From Streptomyces blattellae (GTDB lineage Bacteria; Actinomycetota; Actinomycetes; Streptomycetales; Streptomycetaceae): DNA of 64,000 nucleotides. Location of the stretch: NCBI RefSeq assembly GCF_009709555.1, contig NZ_WJBG01000140.1, positions 41,228 to 105,227 on the forward strand, given 5' to 3'. The notes beneath the pieces were generated by a model. The model made no database searches, was not told the origin of the DNA, and was given only the letters and a program-made list of their open reading frames with translations. A program made the translations under genes and the position numbers. Of the stretch, positions 1-9,024 are shown in pieces (position 1 is the stretch's first letter; each line of letters opens with the position of its first letter).

Positions 1-870
1 GCTCAGCATCATCCCGTAGGTGCCCGCGCGGTTGCGGTCCGCGAACATGCGCAGGGGCGTGATGGGCTGCTTGGAGTGGCGTTCGACGAGGACGAACAGC
101 AGCAGGACCACCACAGCCGCGCCGAACGAGGCCAGGGTGAGTGCGTCCAGCCAGCCGTCCTGGGCGGCCCGGATGAACCCGTACACCAGCAGCACCATGC
201 CGACGGTCGAGGTGAGCGCGCCGGTCAGGTCGAAGCGGCCCGGATGTCGCTCGGACTCGCGGATCCAGCGCGGGGTGGCGAGCGCGATGAGCAGCCCGAT
301 CGGCACATTGACGAACAGCACCCAGCGCCAGTTGAGCCACTCCACCAGCATCCCGCCGGCCAGCAGGCCGATCGCCCCGCCGCCCGCGGAGACCGCGGCG
401 AAGACACCGAACGCCCGGTTTCGTTCAGGGCCTTCGCGGAACGTCGTGCTGATCAGGGCGAGCGAGGTGGGGGAGGCGATGGCGCCGCCGACACCCTGCA
501 GGGCGCGCGCGGCGAGGAGTTGGCCGGAATTCTGCGACAGTCCCCCCAGCAGCGAGGCGAGGACGAAGAGCAGCACGCCGAAGACGAACACGCGCCGTCT
601 GCCGAGGATGTCACCGGCCCGCCCGCCGAGCAGCAGCAGTCCGCCGAAGGTCAGCGTGTAGGCGTTGACCACCCAGGACAGGCTGGTGGTGGAGAAGTCG
701 AGGTCCCGCTGGATCTCCGGCAGCGCGATGTTCACGATGGTGATGTCGAGCACCACCATCAACTGGCAGGAGGCGATGACCAGAAGCGCCATCGCACTGC
801 CCCGGCCACCGCCCTCTTGCTCCTGCTGAGTGGTGGTCCGTGCTGAGGGTGCGGGCTGCGGGCTGGTCAT
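1..870 (-). CDS. MFS drug exporter, DHA2 (EmrB/QacA) type, C-terminus outside window
   Basis: The reading frame opens at ATG 870 and runs off the left edge after 290 codons without a stop. Known for the family: 14-TM proton-driven efflux pumps of drugs at the cytoplasmic membrane. Seen: a hydrophilic N-terminus of about 27 residues, a first helix ending in VVLDITIVNIALPEI (the LDxTIVNVALP signature of 14-TM exporters), motif A-like GGRAGDILGRRRVF in the loop after helix 2, and LNWRWVLFVNVPIG near helix 6. No regulator is visible between it and the phosphatase gene ending at 1002, so its control is unknown. The substrate cannot be inferred. Confidence 0.93.
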   Translation of the reverse strand, partial: MTSPQPAPSARTTTQQEQEGGGRGSAMALLVIASCQLMVVLDITIVNIALPEIQRDLDFSTTSLSWVVNAYTLTFGGLLLLGGRAGDILGRRRVFVFGVLLFVLASLLGGLSQNSGQLLAARALQGVGGAIASPTSLALISTTFREGPERNRAFGVFAAVSAGGGAIGLLAGGMLVEWLNWRWVLFVNVPIGLLIALATPRWIRESERHPGRFDLTGALTSTVGMVLLVYGFIRAAQDGWLDALTLASFGAAVVVLLLFVLVERHSKQPITPLRMFADRNRAGTYGMMLS

Positions 871-1001
871 GACGGGGTGGCGGGGTGGCGACGTGGCGAG
901 CCAGTGGTCGGTTCAGGCCACCATTCGACCGTACGCCGCCGCCCGGCGGACCACCACTCGATCACCTGCCGGTGCCAGGACCGGTGTCATCCGACTCGGT
1001 G

Positions 1002-2246
1002 TCAACCGACTCGGTGTCGCAGGCGTGCGGCCAGCGCGGCGACGTCGTCGTCCGCCGCGTCGGCGCCCAGGCGGTCGAGGACCTCGTCGAGAAGGTGGGA
1101 GACGTCGAGGCCGGGCTGCACATGAAGGCGGGCCAGCCGGGCCAGGGAGGCGTCGATGTCCTCGCCGCGGCGCTCGACGAGACCGTCGGTGAACATCAGC
1201 AGGGTGTCGTCGGGGGTGAGCGGCACGGTGGCCGAGTCGTAGTCGGAGAAGCCGGTGCCGAGAGGCGGGCCGACGGACAGGCCGATCAGCTCTCCGGTGC
1301 CGTCCCGGTGGAAGACGGCAGGCGGCAGATGGCCCGCGCTGGAGAAGGCGACGGTCCCGCGCGCGGGGTCCAGGAGGGCGAGCAGACAGGTCGCGGGCCT
1401 GCGGTTGCCGTCCTCGGACATCGAGGTGTCCATCTGGCGCAGGATCCGGTGCGGCGGCAGGTCGGTGGAGGCGACGTAGCGCAGCATCGACCGGTAGGCG
1501 TTCATGTCGACGGCCGCGTCCAGGCCGTGGCCCATGACGTCGCCGATGACGAGGAGCGTGCGGCCGTAGTGCAGGCGCACGGTCTCGTACCAGTCGCCGC
1601 CCACGAGGGCGCCGCTGCCGAGGGGGAGGTAGCGGGTGGCCACGTCCAGGTTCGGGTGCGGCTGGCTGGGCGCGAGAAGCAGGACCTCCTGCAGGTCGAG
1701 CACCGTCTTGCGGGCCGCGTGGTGCTCGGCGGCGTGGTGGAGGTGAGCGGCGGCCAGGCGGGCGGCGTAGTGGGCCACGGCCGCTTCGTCGTCGGTGAAG
1801 ACATGGTCGGTGCGGACGGCGAGGACCACCCCGAAGGCGCGGTCCCGGGCCAGGAGCGGAACGGACAGCGCGGCCAGCCGGTTGCCGCCCGCCCGGGTGA
1901 ACGACGCGGTGAGCGGGCGGCCCTCGTCCAGGGCGCGGACCAGAACATCGCCGCGCGGAGTCCGGCGCAGGTCGTCCAGCAGATCGCCCCGGCCCGCCGC
2001 CGCCACGGGCCGCAGGGAACCCGGTGGGTCGTCCGGTTCCCGGTCCTGCGGGAACAGGTCGACGGCCACGGCGTCGCAGAGCACCTCGGCGAGAAAGGCG
2101 GCCAGTTCGGCGCCCGTCCTGCGTTCGTCGAGAGTCGTGCCGATGGCGGCCACGGCCCTTTCCGCGAGGGCGAATCGGTCGGCCGAGGCCGTTGCGGGTC
2201 GGACAGCCCGGTCGTCTTCCACCACATCCCTTTCCGACGTATTCAT
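1002..2246 (-). CDS. GAF-SpoIIE (PP2C) serine phosphatase
   Basis: A 414-residue protein from ATG 2246; the frame is open for 70 codons further upstream, but that part is arginine-rich and overlaps the divergent gene. A GAF-like sensor region spans about residues 25-185, then a SpoIIE/PP2C phosphatase domain about 190-410 with GGDWYE at 216-221 and GDVMGHG at 235-241 supplying metal-binding aspartates. Known for the family: dephosphorylation of anti-anti-sigma factors in partner-switching control of alternative sigma factors. It is cytoplasmic with no membrane segment, and diverges from the next phosphatase gene through the 187-bp spacer 2247-2433. No kinase or anti-anti-sigma gene is adjacent. 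Its ligand and target are unknown. Confidence 0.9.
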   Translation of the reverse strand: MNTSERDVVEDDRAVRPATASADRFALAERAVAAIGTTLDERRTGAELAAFLAEVLCDAVAVDLFPQDREPDDPPGSLRPVAAAGRGDLLDDLRRTPRGDVLVRALDEGRPLTASFTRAGGNRLAALSVPLLARDRAFGVVLAVRTDHVFTDDEAAVAHYAARLAAAHLHHAAEHHAARKTVLDLQEVLLLAPSQPHPNLDVATRYLPLGSGALVGGDWYETVRLHYGRTLLVIGDVMGHGLDAAVDMNAYRSMLRYVASTDLPPHRILRQMDTSMSEDGNRRPATCLLALLDPARGTVAFSSAGHLPPAVFHRDGTGELIGLSVGPPLGTGFSDYDSATVPLTPDDTLLMFTDGLVERRGEDIDASLARLARLHVQPGLDVSHLLDEVLDRLGADAADDDVAALAARLRHRVG

Positions 2247-2433
2247 TCCAGTATCGATGGATGTGATCCGGCGATGGCGTCGCAGCGCGCGCCGACCGGT
2301 CCGGGAACCGGCTCCCGTTCCGCCCCGCGCGGACCAGGACGTCCGGTTCCCCTCGCCCAGGTGCGAACCGGGCGCGTCGTGGCGCATTCTTGCTGTGTCG
2401 CCCGAGTGGCAGCACACGGACGAGGTAGGGCCG

Positions 2434-4932
2434 ATGACTCGGAGCGCCGAGGACACGCACCGGATGCCCGGACGGCTTGCCGCGCTGCTGGCCGACGCCT
2501 CGACGGAGGCGGTCGGCGCGGCCGGCGGTCGCGCCGGTGGTATCTATCTGCGCTCCAGCACACCCGGGCTGCTGCGCCTGGCGGTGCTCTGCGGCCTGCC
2601 CGGGCAGTTGTTCCGCCCGTGGTGGCGGATGCACGTCGACCGTCCGTTCCCCGTCGCCGACGCCTATCGGCTCGGCGTGCAGGTGGCCCTGCCGAACGCC
2701 ACCGAGACGATGCGCCGCTACCCCCAGTTCGCGGCCGGGCTGCCGTTCCCGTTCGGCTCGCTGTACGTGCCCGTCGTGGCGGCGCCCGGATCGGCCGGAT
2801 CGGCCGGGGTCTACGGCGTCCTGACCGTCCTGCGCCCCGCTGCCCCGGAAGCCACCGAACTGCTGCCCGTCCGCGATCGCCTGGCCCGGCTCGCCGAGGA
2901 GCTGGGGGCGGACCTGCGGGGTCTGGAGGCCGGGGCCCTCCCGCCGGTCGCCTGGGACGGTGAGCCGCTGTGCGTCCAGCCGCCGAGCGCGCTCCCGGCC
3001 GCGGGGCGCATCGCCCGGTTCGCCTGGGATCCGGCGACCGGGGCCGTGACGGCGGACGAGCGACTGCACGCCCTGCTGCGCGGGCCGTACGACGCGCCGT
3101 CCGTGCGGGACCTCGCCGACGCGGTGGCCACACCGGCCGACGCACCCCGCGTCCTGGCCGCGCTGCGGGAGACGGCCGCCGGCAAGCCTCCGTCGCTGCC
3201 GCTGTACGTGCGGGCCGAGGACGGGGCGCTGCGACTCGTGGAGCTGTGGACGGCGTACGACACACCGCCGGCCGGGCCCCCGGACCCGTACCGGGTGAGA
3301 GGCGTGGTGCTGGATCCGGATCCCGGTGCCGGGGCGGACACGGCCGCCGACCTCCTGCCGGACGGCGTGTTCTGCCTGGACCGGCTGGGGCTGGTGGTGT
3401 ACGTCAATCCGCGGGCGGCGCGGCTGCTGCGCCGGTCGCGGGACGAACTGCTGGGCCGTTCGCTGTGGGAGACCGTGCCCTGGCTGAACCAGCCGGCCTG
3501 CGAGGACCATCTGCGCAGCGCCCTGCTGGCACCGGATCCGGTGCACTGCCACGTCCGCCGGCCCGCGGACGGCGGCGGGGAGTACGAGGGCGACTGGCTC
3601 GCCCTGTCCGTGTACCCGGGCGCGGATCATCTGACCTGCACGCTCCAGCCGGCCGGGCGGATCACCGACTCACCGGCCGAGCGGGCGCCGGCGTCCGGCA
3701 GCCCCTCCATGGCTCCGCTGTACCGGCCCATCGTCCTCGCCATCGCGCTGACGGAGGCGGTCACCGCCCGTCAGGTGTCCGCGGTGGTCATGCGGGAGCT
3801 GCTGCCCGCGTTCGGCGGCCGACGGCTCGCCATCTACCTGCTGCAGGAGCGGCACCTGTATCTGGCGTGGGAGAGCGGCTTCCCACCGGGGTTCCTGGCC
3901 CCGTACGACGGAGTCAGCCTGGACACCCGCCTGCCCGGTGTGGAGACGCTGACCTCGGGCCGGCCGCTGTTCTTCGACTCGATGCAGGATCTGGCCGCCG
4001 CGTACCCGGGCATCGCACTCGACGCCACGAAAGGGGCCCGCGCCTTCCTGCCGTTGATCGCCTCCGGCCGCCCCGTCGGCTCCTGCATCCTCGGCTTCGA
4101 CCGTCCCCGCAGCTTCAGCTCCGAGGAACGGACGGTGCTGACCGCGCTCGCCGGGCTGATCGCGCACGCCCTGGAGAAGGCCCAGCGCTACGAGAGCGAG
4201 GCGGCCCTGGCCCGCGGACTGCAGCAGGCCCTCCTGCCCCGGCGCCTGTCGTCGCATCCGCGGGTGGAGACGGCGGGACGCTATCTGCCGGGTACGCAGG
4301 GCATGGAGGTGGGCGGGGACTGGTACGACGTCGTGGAGGCCGGTGACGGGCTCGCCCTGGTCATCGGGGACGTCCAGGGGCACGGGGTGCAGGCGGCGGC
4401 CACGATGGGGCAACTGCGCAGCGCCGTGCGGGCGTTCGCGCTCGGCGGGCGTCCGCCGGACGAGGTCATGAGCGGCGTCAACCGGTTGCTGATCGACCTC
4501 GATCCGGGACAGTTCGCGAGTTGCTGCTACATCCGGCTGGACCCGGCGACCGGTGCCGCCCGTGCGGCCCGCGCGGGACACCCGCCGCCGCTGCTGCGCG
4601 ACCCGGACGGCAGCACGCACGTCCTGCACCTGCCCGGCGGTGTCGTGCTCGGCGTCGACCCGCACGCCGACTACCCGGTGACGGAGCTGCGGCTGGAGCC
4701 GGGCGCCGTGCTCGCGCTCTACACGGACGGCCTGGTCGAACGGCCCGGCGCCGACATCGACGACGGCATCACGGAACTCCGGGTGGCCCTCGCCGAGTCG
4801 GGCACACCGACCAGCCGCCCCCTGACGGGCATCGCCGACCGACTCACCGCCCGAGCCCGCCACACCCACAACCGCCCCGACGACATCGCACTACTCCTCG
4901 CCACCCGCCGACCCACACACCCACACCCATGA
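2434..4932 (+). CDS. Multi-sensor GAF/PAS/GAF-SpoIIE phosphatase
   Basis: Start ATG 2434 is preceded by GAGG eight bases upstream; the frame is open further upstream but only as a shadow of the divergent gene. The 832 residues contain an N-terminal GAF-like region (about 15-180), a PAS domain (about 302-410, with GVFCLDRLGLVVYVNPRAARLL), a second GAF (about 430-590) and a SpoIIE phosphatase (about 591-830) with GGDWYD near 628 and GDVQGHG near 645. It is soluble and probably cytoplasmic. Family knowledge points to signal-dependent dephosphorylation of an anti-sigma antagonist. The extreme C-terminus (DRLTARARH, then LLLATRRP) recurs in decayed form in the following spacer, which suggests local duplication. 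Confidence 0.92.
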   Translation: MTRSAEDTHRMPGRLAALLADASTEAVGAAGGRAGGIYLRSSTPGLLRLAVLCGLPGQLFRPWWRMHVDRPFPVADAYRLGVQVALPNATETMRRYPQFAAGLPFPFGSLYVPVVAAPGSAGSAGVYGVLTVLRPAAPEATELLPVRDRLARLAEELGADLRGLEAGALPPVAWDGEPLCVQPPSALPAAGRIARFAWDPATGAVTADERLHALLRGPYDAPSVRDLADAVATPADAPRVLAALRETAAGKPPSLPLYVRAEDGALRLVELWTAYDTPPAGPPDPYRVRGVVLDPDPGAGADTAADLLPDGVFCLDRLGLVVYVNPRAARLLRRSRDELLGRSLWETVPWLNQPACEDHLRSALLAPDPVHCHVRRPADGGGEYEGDWLALSVYPGADHLTCTLQPAGRITDSPAERAPASGSPSMAPLYRPIVLAIALTEAVTARQVSAVVMRELLPAFGGRRLAIYLLQERHLYLAWESGFPPGFLAPYDGVSLDTRLPGVETLTSGRPLFFDSMQDLAAAYPGIALDATKGARAFLPLIASGRPVGSCILGFDRPRSFSSEERTVLTALAGLIAHALEKAQRYESEAALARGLQQALLPRRLSSHPRVETAGRYLPGTQGMEVGGDWYDVVEAGDGLALVIGDVQGHGVQAAATMGQLRSAVRAFALGGRPPDEVMSGVNRLLIDLDPGQFASCCYIRLDPATGAARAARAGHPPPLLRDPDGSTHVLHLPGGVVLGVDPHADYPVTELRLEPGAVLALYTDGLVERPGADIDDGITELRVALAESGTPTSRPLTGIADRLTARARHTHNRPDDIALLLATRRPTHPHP

Positions 4933-5031
4933 CCCGCACCACACAACAGCCCATCACCCCCACCGCCTCACCCACGCCACACAACCGACCACCGACACGC
5001 ACCCACTCACCACCCCAGCCCACCACGCCCA

Positions 5032-5087
5032 CGACCACCCCGCCGACACCGCCTACTCCTCACCACCCGCCGACCCACGCACGTAAC
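5032..5087 (+). repeat. Degenerate copy of the 3' end of the preceding phosphatase gene
   Basis: This stretch aligns with 4872-4925, the last codons of the gene ending at 4932. The shared core CTACTCCTC-CCACCCGCCG is followed by ACCCAC in both and reads LLLTTRRPTH against LLLATRRPTH in the gene. The surrounding spacer (4933-5128) is C/A-rich, low in complexity and without a credible gene. Confidence 0.6.
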
Positions 5088-5128
5088 CGCACCACGGAAC
5101 TCCGGATCACCCCCGCCACGCCACGCAC

Positions 5129-5227
5129 GCCGACCGGCTCACCACCCGAGCCCGCCACATCCGCGACCGACCGGGCGACATCGGACTGCCCCTGGCCACA
5201 CGTCGGCCCGGGCGTCCACGCCCGTGA
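5129..5227 (+). pseudogene. Remnant of a SpoIIE phosphatase C-terminus
   Basis: Thirty-two codons plus TGA translate to a fragment beginning ADRLTTRARHIRDRPGDIG and ending LATRRPGRPRP. This matches the true C-terminus of the gene ending at 4932 (DRLTARARHTHNRPDDIA, then LLLATRRP) at most positions, including the Asp-Asp/Gly-Asp metal-site neighbourhood. There is no start codon or upstream domain in this frame. It is best read as the surviving tail of a lost or partly duplicated paralogue. Confidence 0.65.
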
Positions 5228-5298
5228 CCGCGCTGCGGGACCGTCACGCTGTGTGACGGCCCTCGCCTCCTGGGGTCCCGCAGTGTAGACATGGGCGC

Positions 5299-8037
5299 AT
5301 GGTCCGGCATGGGGGTCGATCCGAGGTGGGGAAGACCCGTCGCCCCAGTGGTCCGCGCGCCCCGCGCGCGCCGGGCCGTGCGCGTGCGGCGCACCAGCGA
5401 CGGAAGCCGTCCGCGGCGCTGCGGTCGGCGCTGAGCGGGCGCAGCGTCGCCGGGCAGGTGTTCGTCCTGCAGGTCGTCATCGTGCTGCTGCTGGTCGTGG
5501 CCGCCGTGGTGGCGCTGGTGCTGCAGGTGCGGCACGACAGCACGATCGAGGCCCGCAACCGCTCGGTCGCCGTCGCCGAGGCGTTCGCGAACGCGCCGGG
5601 CACCCGCGAGGCGCTGGACGACCCCGATCCCACGGACGTGCTGCAACCCCGGGCCGAGGCGGCCCGCGAGGCGACCGGGGTCGACTTCATCGTCGTCATG
5701 AACACCGACGGGACCCGCTACACCCACCCCCTCCCCGACCGCATCGGCAGGAAGTTCGTCGGCACCCTCCAACCCGCGCTGGCCGGGGGCATCGTGACCG
5801 AGGAGATCGACGGCACGATCGGCCCCCTGGTCCAGGCCGTGGTACCGGTCAAGGCCGACGACGGGTCCGTCGTCGGGCTCGTGTCGGCGGGCATCACGAC
5901 GGAGAACGTCGGCGGGACCGCGAACGATCAACTGCCGGTCATACTGGCCGCCGGGGCGGCGGGGCTCGCCCTCGCCACGGCGGGTACGGCGCTGGTCAGC
6001 AGACGGCTGCTGCGGCAGACCCACGGTCTGGGCCCGAACGAGATGACCCGCATGTACGAGCATCACGACGCGGTGCTGCACGCGGTCCGCGAGGGCGTGA
6101 TGATCGTCGGCGACGAGGGACGGCTGCTGCTCGCCAACGACGAGGCGCACCGGCTCCTCGGCCTGCCCGAGGACGCCACGGGGCGGCAGGTGCGGGACCT
6201 CGGCCTCACTCCCGACACCGCCGACCTGCTGGCCTCCGGCCGGATCGCCACCGACGAAGTCCACCTGGTCGGGGACCGGTTGCTCGCGGTCAACCAGCGG
6301 CCCACCGACCTCCAGGGAGCGCCGGCGGGCAGCGTGGCCACACTCCGCGACTCGACCGAGCTGCGGGCTTTGTCCGGCCGGGCGGAGACGGCACGCGAAC
6401 GGCTCAACATGCTGTACGACGCCGGGGTCGAGATCGGCACCAGCCTGGACGTGGCCCGTACCGCCGAGGAACTGGCGGAGTTGGCCGTCCCGCGGTTCGC
6501 GGACTTCGCCACCGTGGACCTGTTCGAGGCCGTGCTGAGCGGCGGCCAGCCGGACGCGGGCGCCGATGTGCTCCGTACGGCGGTCAGCGGGATCCGCAAG
6601 GACGCTCCGCTCTATCCGCTGGGCCAGCAGATCCGGTACGTGGCCTCGTCTCCCCAGGCCCGCGCCGTGCGCTCCGGACAGGCGGTCCTCGAACCGCAGC
6701 TGAGCCGGGCGCCGGGCTGGCGGGCCCAGGACCTGGAGCGGTCCGCGCAGGTCGTGGAGTACGGCATCCACTCGCTGATCGCGGTGCCGCTGCGTGCGGG
6801 CTCCCTCGTGCTGGGCCTGGTCACCTTCTGGCGGGCCGAGAAGCCGGAGCCCTTCGACGCGGACGAACTCGCCCTCGCCGAGGAGCTGGTGGCGCGGGCC
6901 GCCATGTCCATCGACAACGCCCGCCGCTATACGCGCGAGCACGGCATGGCGGTGACGCTGCAGCGCAGTCTGCTGCCCCGCAGCCTGCCCGAGCAGAACG
7001 CCCTGGAGGTCGCCTACCGGTATCTGCCCGCCCAGGCGGGCGTGGGCGGTGACTGGTTCGACGTACTGCCGCTGTCCGGCGCCCGGGTCGCCCTCGTCGT
7101 GGGCGACGTCGTCGGCCATGGACTGCATGCCGCGGCCACCATGGGACGGCTGCGCACGGCCGTGCACAACTTCTCCTCCCTCGACCTGCCGCCCGACGAA
7201 CTCCTCTCCCTGCTGGACGAGTTGGTCGGCCGCATCGACCAGGACGAGACGGCGGACGGCAGCGCTCCGGTCACCGGCGCGACCTGCCTGTACGCGATCT
7301 ACGACCCGGTCTCCCGCACCTGCACCGTCGCCCGCGCCGGGCACCCGCCACCGGCTCTCATCCACCCCGACGGCAGCGTCGAGTTCGCCGACGTCCCCGC
7401 CGGTCCCCCGCTCGGCCTCGGCGGTCTGCCGTTCGAGACGGTCGACCTCGAACTGCCCGAGGGCAGCCGGATCGTGCTGTACACGGACGGGCTCGTCGAG
7501 GACCGGGAGCGGGACATCGACGTCGGTCTGGAGCTGCTGCGTGCCGCACTGGAGCAGGCCGACGACTCACCCGAGGACACCTGCCGAGCCGTCCTGGACT
7601 CGCGGCTCACGGCCCGGTCGAGCGACGACATCGCCCTGATCGTGGCGCGCACCCAGGCGCTGGACGCCGGCCGGATCGCCGAGTGGCAGGTGCCGCCCGA
7701 CCCGGCGGCCGTCGCGGACGTACGGGCTTCCGTCACCCGCCAGTTGGCCCGCTGGGGGCTTCAGGAGCTGACGTTCGCCACGGAGCTGATCCTGAGCGAG
7801 CTGGTGACCAACGCGATCCGGTACGGCGGTGACCCCATCCACGTCAGAATGGTGCGCGACCGCACCCTGATCTGCGAGGTCTTCGACAGCAGCAGCACCT
7901 CGCCGCATCTGCGGTACGCGGCCATGACGGACGAGGGCGGGCGGGGCCTGTTCCTCGTCGCGCAGCTCGCCGAGCGCTGGGGCACGCGCTACACGCCCGA
8001 CGGCAAGGTCATCTGGGCGGAGCAGCCGCTGACGTGA
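5299..8037 (+). CDS. Membrane sensor phosphatase: extracytoplasmic sensor-PAS-GAF-SpoIIE-HATPase
   Basis: A 912-residue protein from ATG 5299 (no strong ribosome site; GTG 5326 is an alternative). Two membrane helices (about 53-77 and 212-232) enclose an extracytoplasmic CACHE/CitA-like sensor region. Then follow PAS (about 255-355), GAF (about 385-545), SpoIIE phosphatase (about 570-775, GGDWFD near 583, GDVVGHG near 602) and an anti-sigma-type HATPase (about 795-905, N-box ELVTNAIRYGG, G-box GGRGLFLV). Phosphatase and RsbW-like kinase modules in one chain are a known streptomycete design for self-contained partner switching. The chitosanase gene starts 34 bases after the stop, so co-transcription is possible. 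Confidence 0.93.
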   Translation: MVRHGGRSEVGKTRRPSGPRAPRAPGRARAAHQRRKPSAALRSALSGRSVAGQVFVLQVVIVLLLVVAAVVALVLQVRHDSTIEARNRSVAVAEAFANAPGTREALDDPDPTDVLQPRAEAAREATGVDFIVVMNTDGTRYTHPLPDRIGRKFVGTLQPALAGGIVTEEIDGTIGPLVQAVVPVKADDGSVVGLVSAGITTENVGGTANDQLPVILAAGAAGLALATAGTALVSRRLLRQTHGLGPNEMTRMYEHHDAVLHAVREGVMIVGDEGRLLLANDEAHRLLGLPEDATGRQVRDLGLTPDTADLLASGRIATDEVHLVGDRLLAVNQRPTDLQGAPAGSVATLRDSTELRALSGRAETARERLNMLYDAGVEIGTSLDVARTAEELAELAVPRFADFATVDLFEAVLSGGQPDAGADVLRTAVSGIRKDAPLYPLGQQIRYVASSPQARAVRSGQAVLEPQLSRAPGWRAQDLERSAQVVEYGIHSLIAVPLRAGSLVLGLVTFWRAEKPEPFDADELALAEELVARAAMSIDNARRYTREHGMAVTLQRSLLPRSLPEQNALEVAYRYLPAQAGVGGDWFDVLPLSGARVALVVGDVVGHGLHAAATMGRLRTAVHNFSSLDLPPDELLSLLDELVGRIDQDETADGSAPVTGATCLYAIYDPVSRTCTVARAGHPPPALIHPDGSVEFADVPAGPPLGLGGLPFETVDLELPEGSRIVLYTDGLVEDRERDIDVGLELLRAALEQADDSPEDTCRAVLDSRLTARSSDDIALIVARTQALDAGRIAEWQVPPDPAAVADVRASVTRQLARWGLQELTFATELILSELVTNAIRYGGDPIHVRMVRDRTLICEVFDSSSTSPHLRYAAMTDEGGRGLFLVAQLAERWGTRYTPDGKVIWAEQPLT

Positions 8038-8071
8038 CACCGGCCTCCCCCGACCACCCCTTGGAGCACCC

Positions 8072-8878
8072 GTGAGGCACCCCACTCGCCGTGTCCTGCT
8101 CGCCGTGACCGGCGTGTCGGCCACCGGGATCCTCCTGCTCAACGTCCCGCACGCCGGCACCGTCCGCGCGCCCGGCCTCGACGACCCGGCGAAGAAGGAG
8201 ATCGCCATGAAGCTCGTGTCGAGCGCGGAGAACTCCTCTCTCGACTGGAAGGCGCAGTACCAGTACATCGAGGACATCGGCGACGGCCGCGGCTACACCG
8301 CCGGGATCGTCGGCTTCTGCTCCGGTACCGGCGACATGCTCGGCGTGGTGGAGCTCTACGCCGACCGCCGTCCGGGCAATGTGCTCGCCGGGTACCTGCC
8401 CGCGCTGCGCGAGGTCGACGGCTCCGACTCGCACGAGGGTCTCGACCCGTACTACCCCCGGGACTGGCGCCGGGCGGCACAGGACCGCGCCTTCCGGCAG
8501 GCGCAGGACGACGAACGCGACCGGGGGTACTTCGATCCGGCCGTACGGCAGGGGAAGGCGGACGGACTGCGCGTGCTCGGCCAGTTCGCGTACTACGACG
8601 CCCTCGTCATGCACGGCAACGGATCCGACAGAGCCGGTTTCGGCAGTATCCGCAGGCGGGCCCTGCAGAGCGCACGGCCGCCGGCGCGGGGCGGGGACGA
8701 GGTGGCGTACCTGGACGCCTTCCTCGACGCCCGGGTGTGGGCGATGAAGCAGGAGAAGGCGCACAGAGACACCAGCCGGGTCGACACGGCCCAGCGCGTC
8801 TTCCTGCGTGAGGGCAACCTGGACCTCGATCCGCCGCTCAACTGGAAGGTGTACGGGGACAGTTACCACATCGGCTGA
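8072..8878 (+). CDS. csn: Secreted chitosanase, glycoside hydrolase family 46
   Basis: Start GTG 8072 has GGAG seven bases upstream. The 268 residues begin with a basic segment and hydrophobic stretch (8-24) typical of a signal peptide, followed by a GH46 domain from about residue 36. The catalytic pair by family alignment is Glu53 (in SSAENSSLDW) and Asp71 (in GDGRGYTAG); DPYYPRDWRRAAQD and the LQFAYYDALVMHG-like region LGQFAYYDALVMHG are further family hallmarks. It cleaves beta-1,4-glucosamine linkages in chitosan outside the cell. It follows the sensor phosphatase by 34 bases with no visible ROK-type operator of its own, unlike well-studied streptomycete csn genes. Confidence 0.95.
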   Translation: MRHPTRRVLLAVTGVSATGILLLNVPHAGTVRAPGLDDPAKKEIAMKLVSSAENSSLDWKAQYQYIEDIGDGRGYTAGIVGFCSGTGDMLGVVELYADRRPGNVLAGYLPALREVDGSDSHEGLDPYYPRDWRRAAQDRAFRQAQDDERDRGYFDPAVRQGKADGLRVLGQFAYYDALVMHGNGSDRAGFGSIRRRALQSARPPARGGDEVAYLDAFLDARVWAMKQEKAHRDTSRVDTAQRVFLREGNLDLDPPLNWKVYGDSYHIG

Positions 8879-8902
8879 ACACATTTGAACACATTTGAAC
8901 AC
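8877..8902. repeat. Tandem 10-bp repeat at the chitosanase stop codon
   Basis: The unit GAACACATTT occurs twice, followed by a partial third GAACAC, starting inside the chitosanase stop codon. The 10-bp period puts the units on one face of the helix, as in multi-site protein-binding regions. The function is unknown. Confidence 0.6.
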
Positions 8903-8992
8903 GCTGAGCACGCCCGCGCGGCTGCCGCACCGGACGCGGGGCGGCAGCTCGCAGGGGGCGCCGCCAGGCCCGTACCCCTCATAACGTAGCCT

Positions 8993-9004
8993 TATGAGCT
9001 CATA
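8993..9004. promoter_or_regulatory. Palindrome upstream of the ferredoxin reductase gene
   Basis: TATGAGCTCATA is a perfect 12-bp palindrome about 90 bases before the reductase start, in an AT-rich patch. It could be an operator. No cognate regulator is recognisable nearby. Confidence 0.35.
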
Positions 9005-9024
9005 GAACGGACCCGCGTACCGAC

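Noticed and set aside
885..2963. Very long open frames on the strand opposite the phosphatase and oxidoreductase genes
   Set aside because: They are GC-bias shadows: compositions rich in Arg, Pro, Gly and Ala, no domains, and codon third positions that fit the opposite strand.
4933..5128. C/A-rich repeats that might suggest a CRISPR array
   Set aside because: Units differ in length and sequence and there are no regular spacers; the area is low-complexity sequence with gene-tail remnants.
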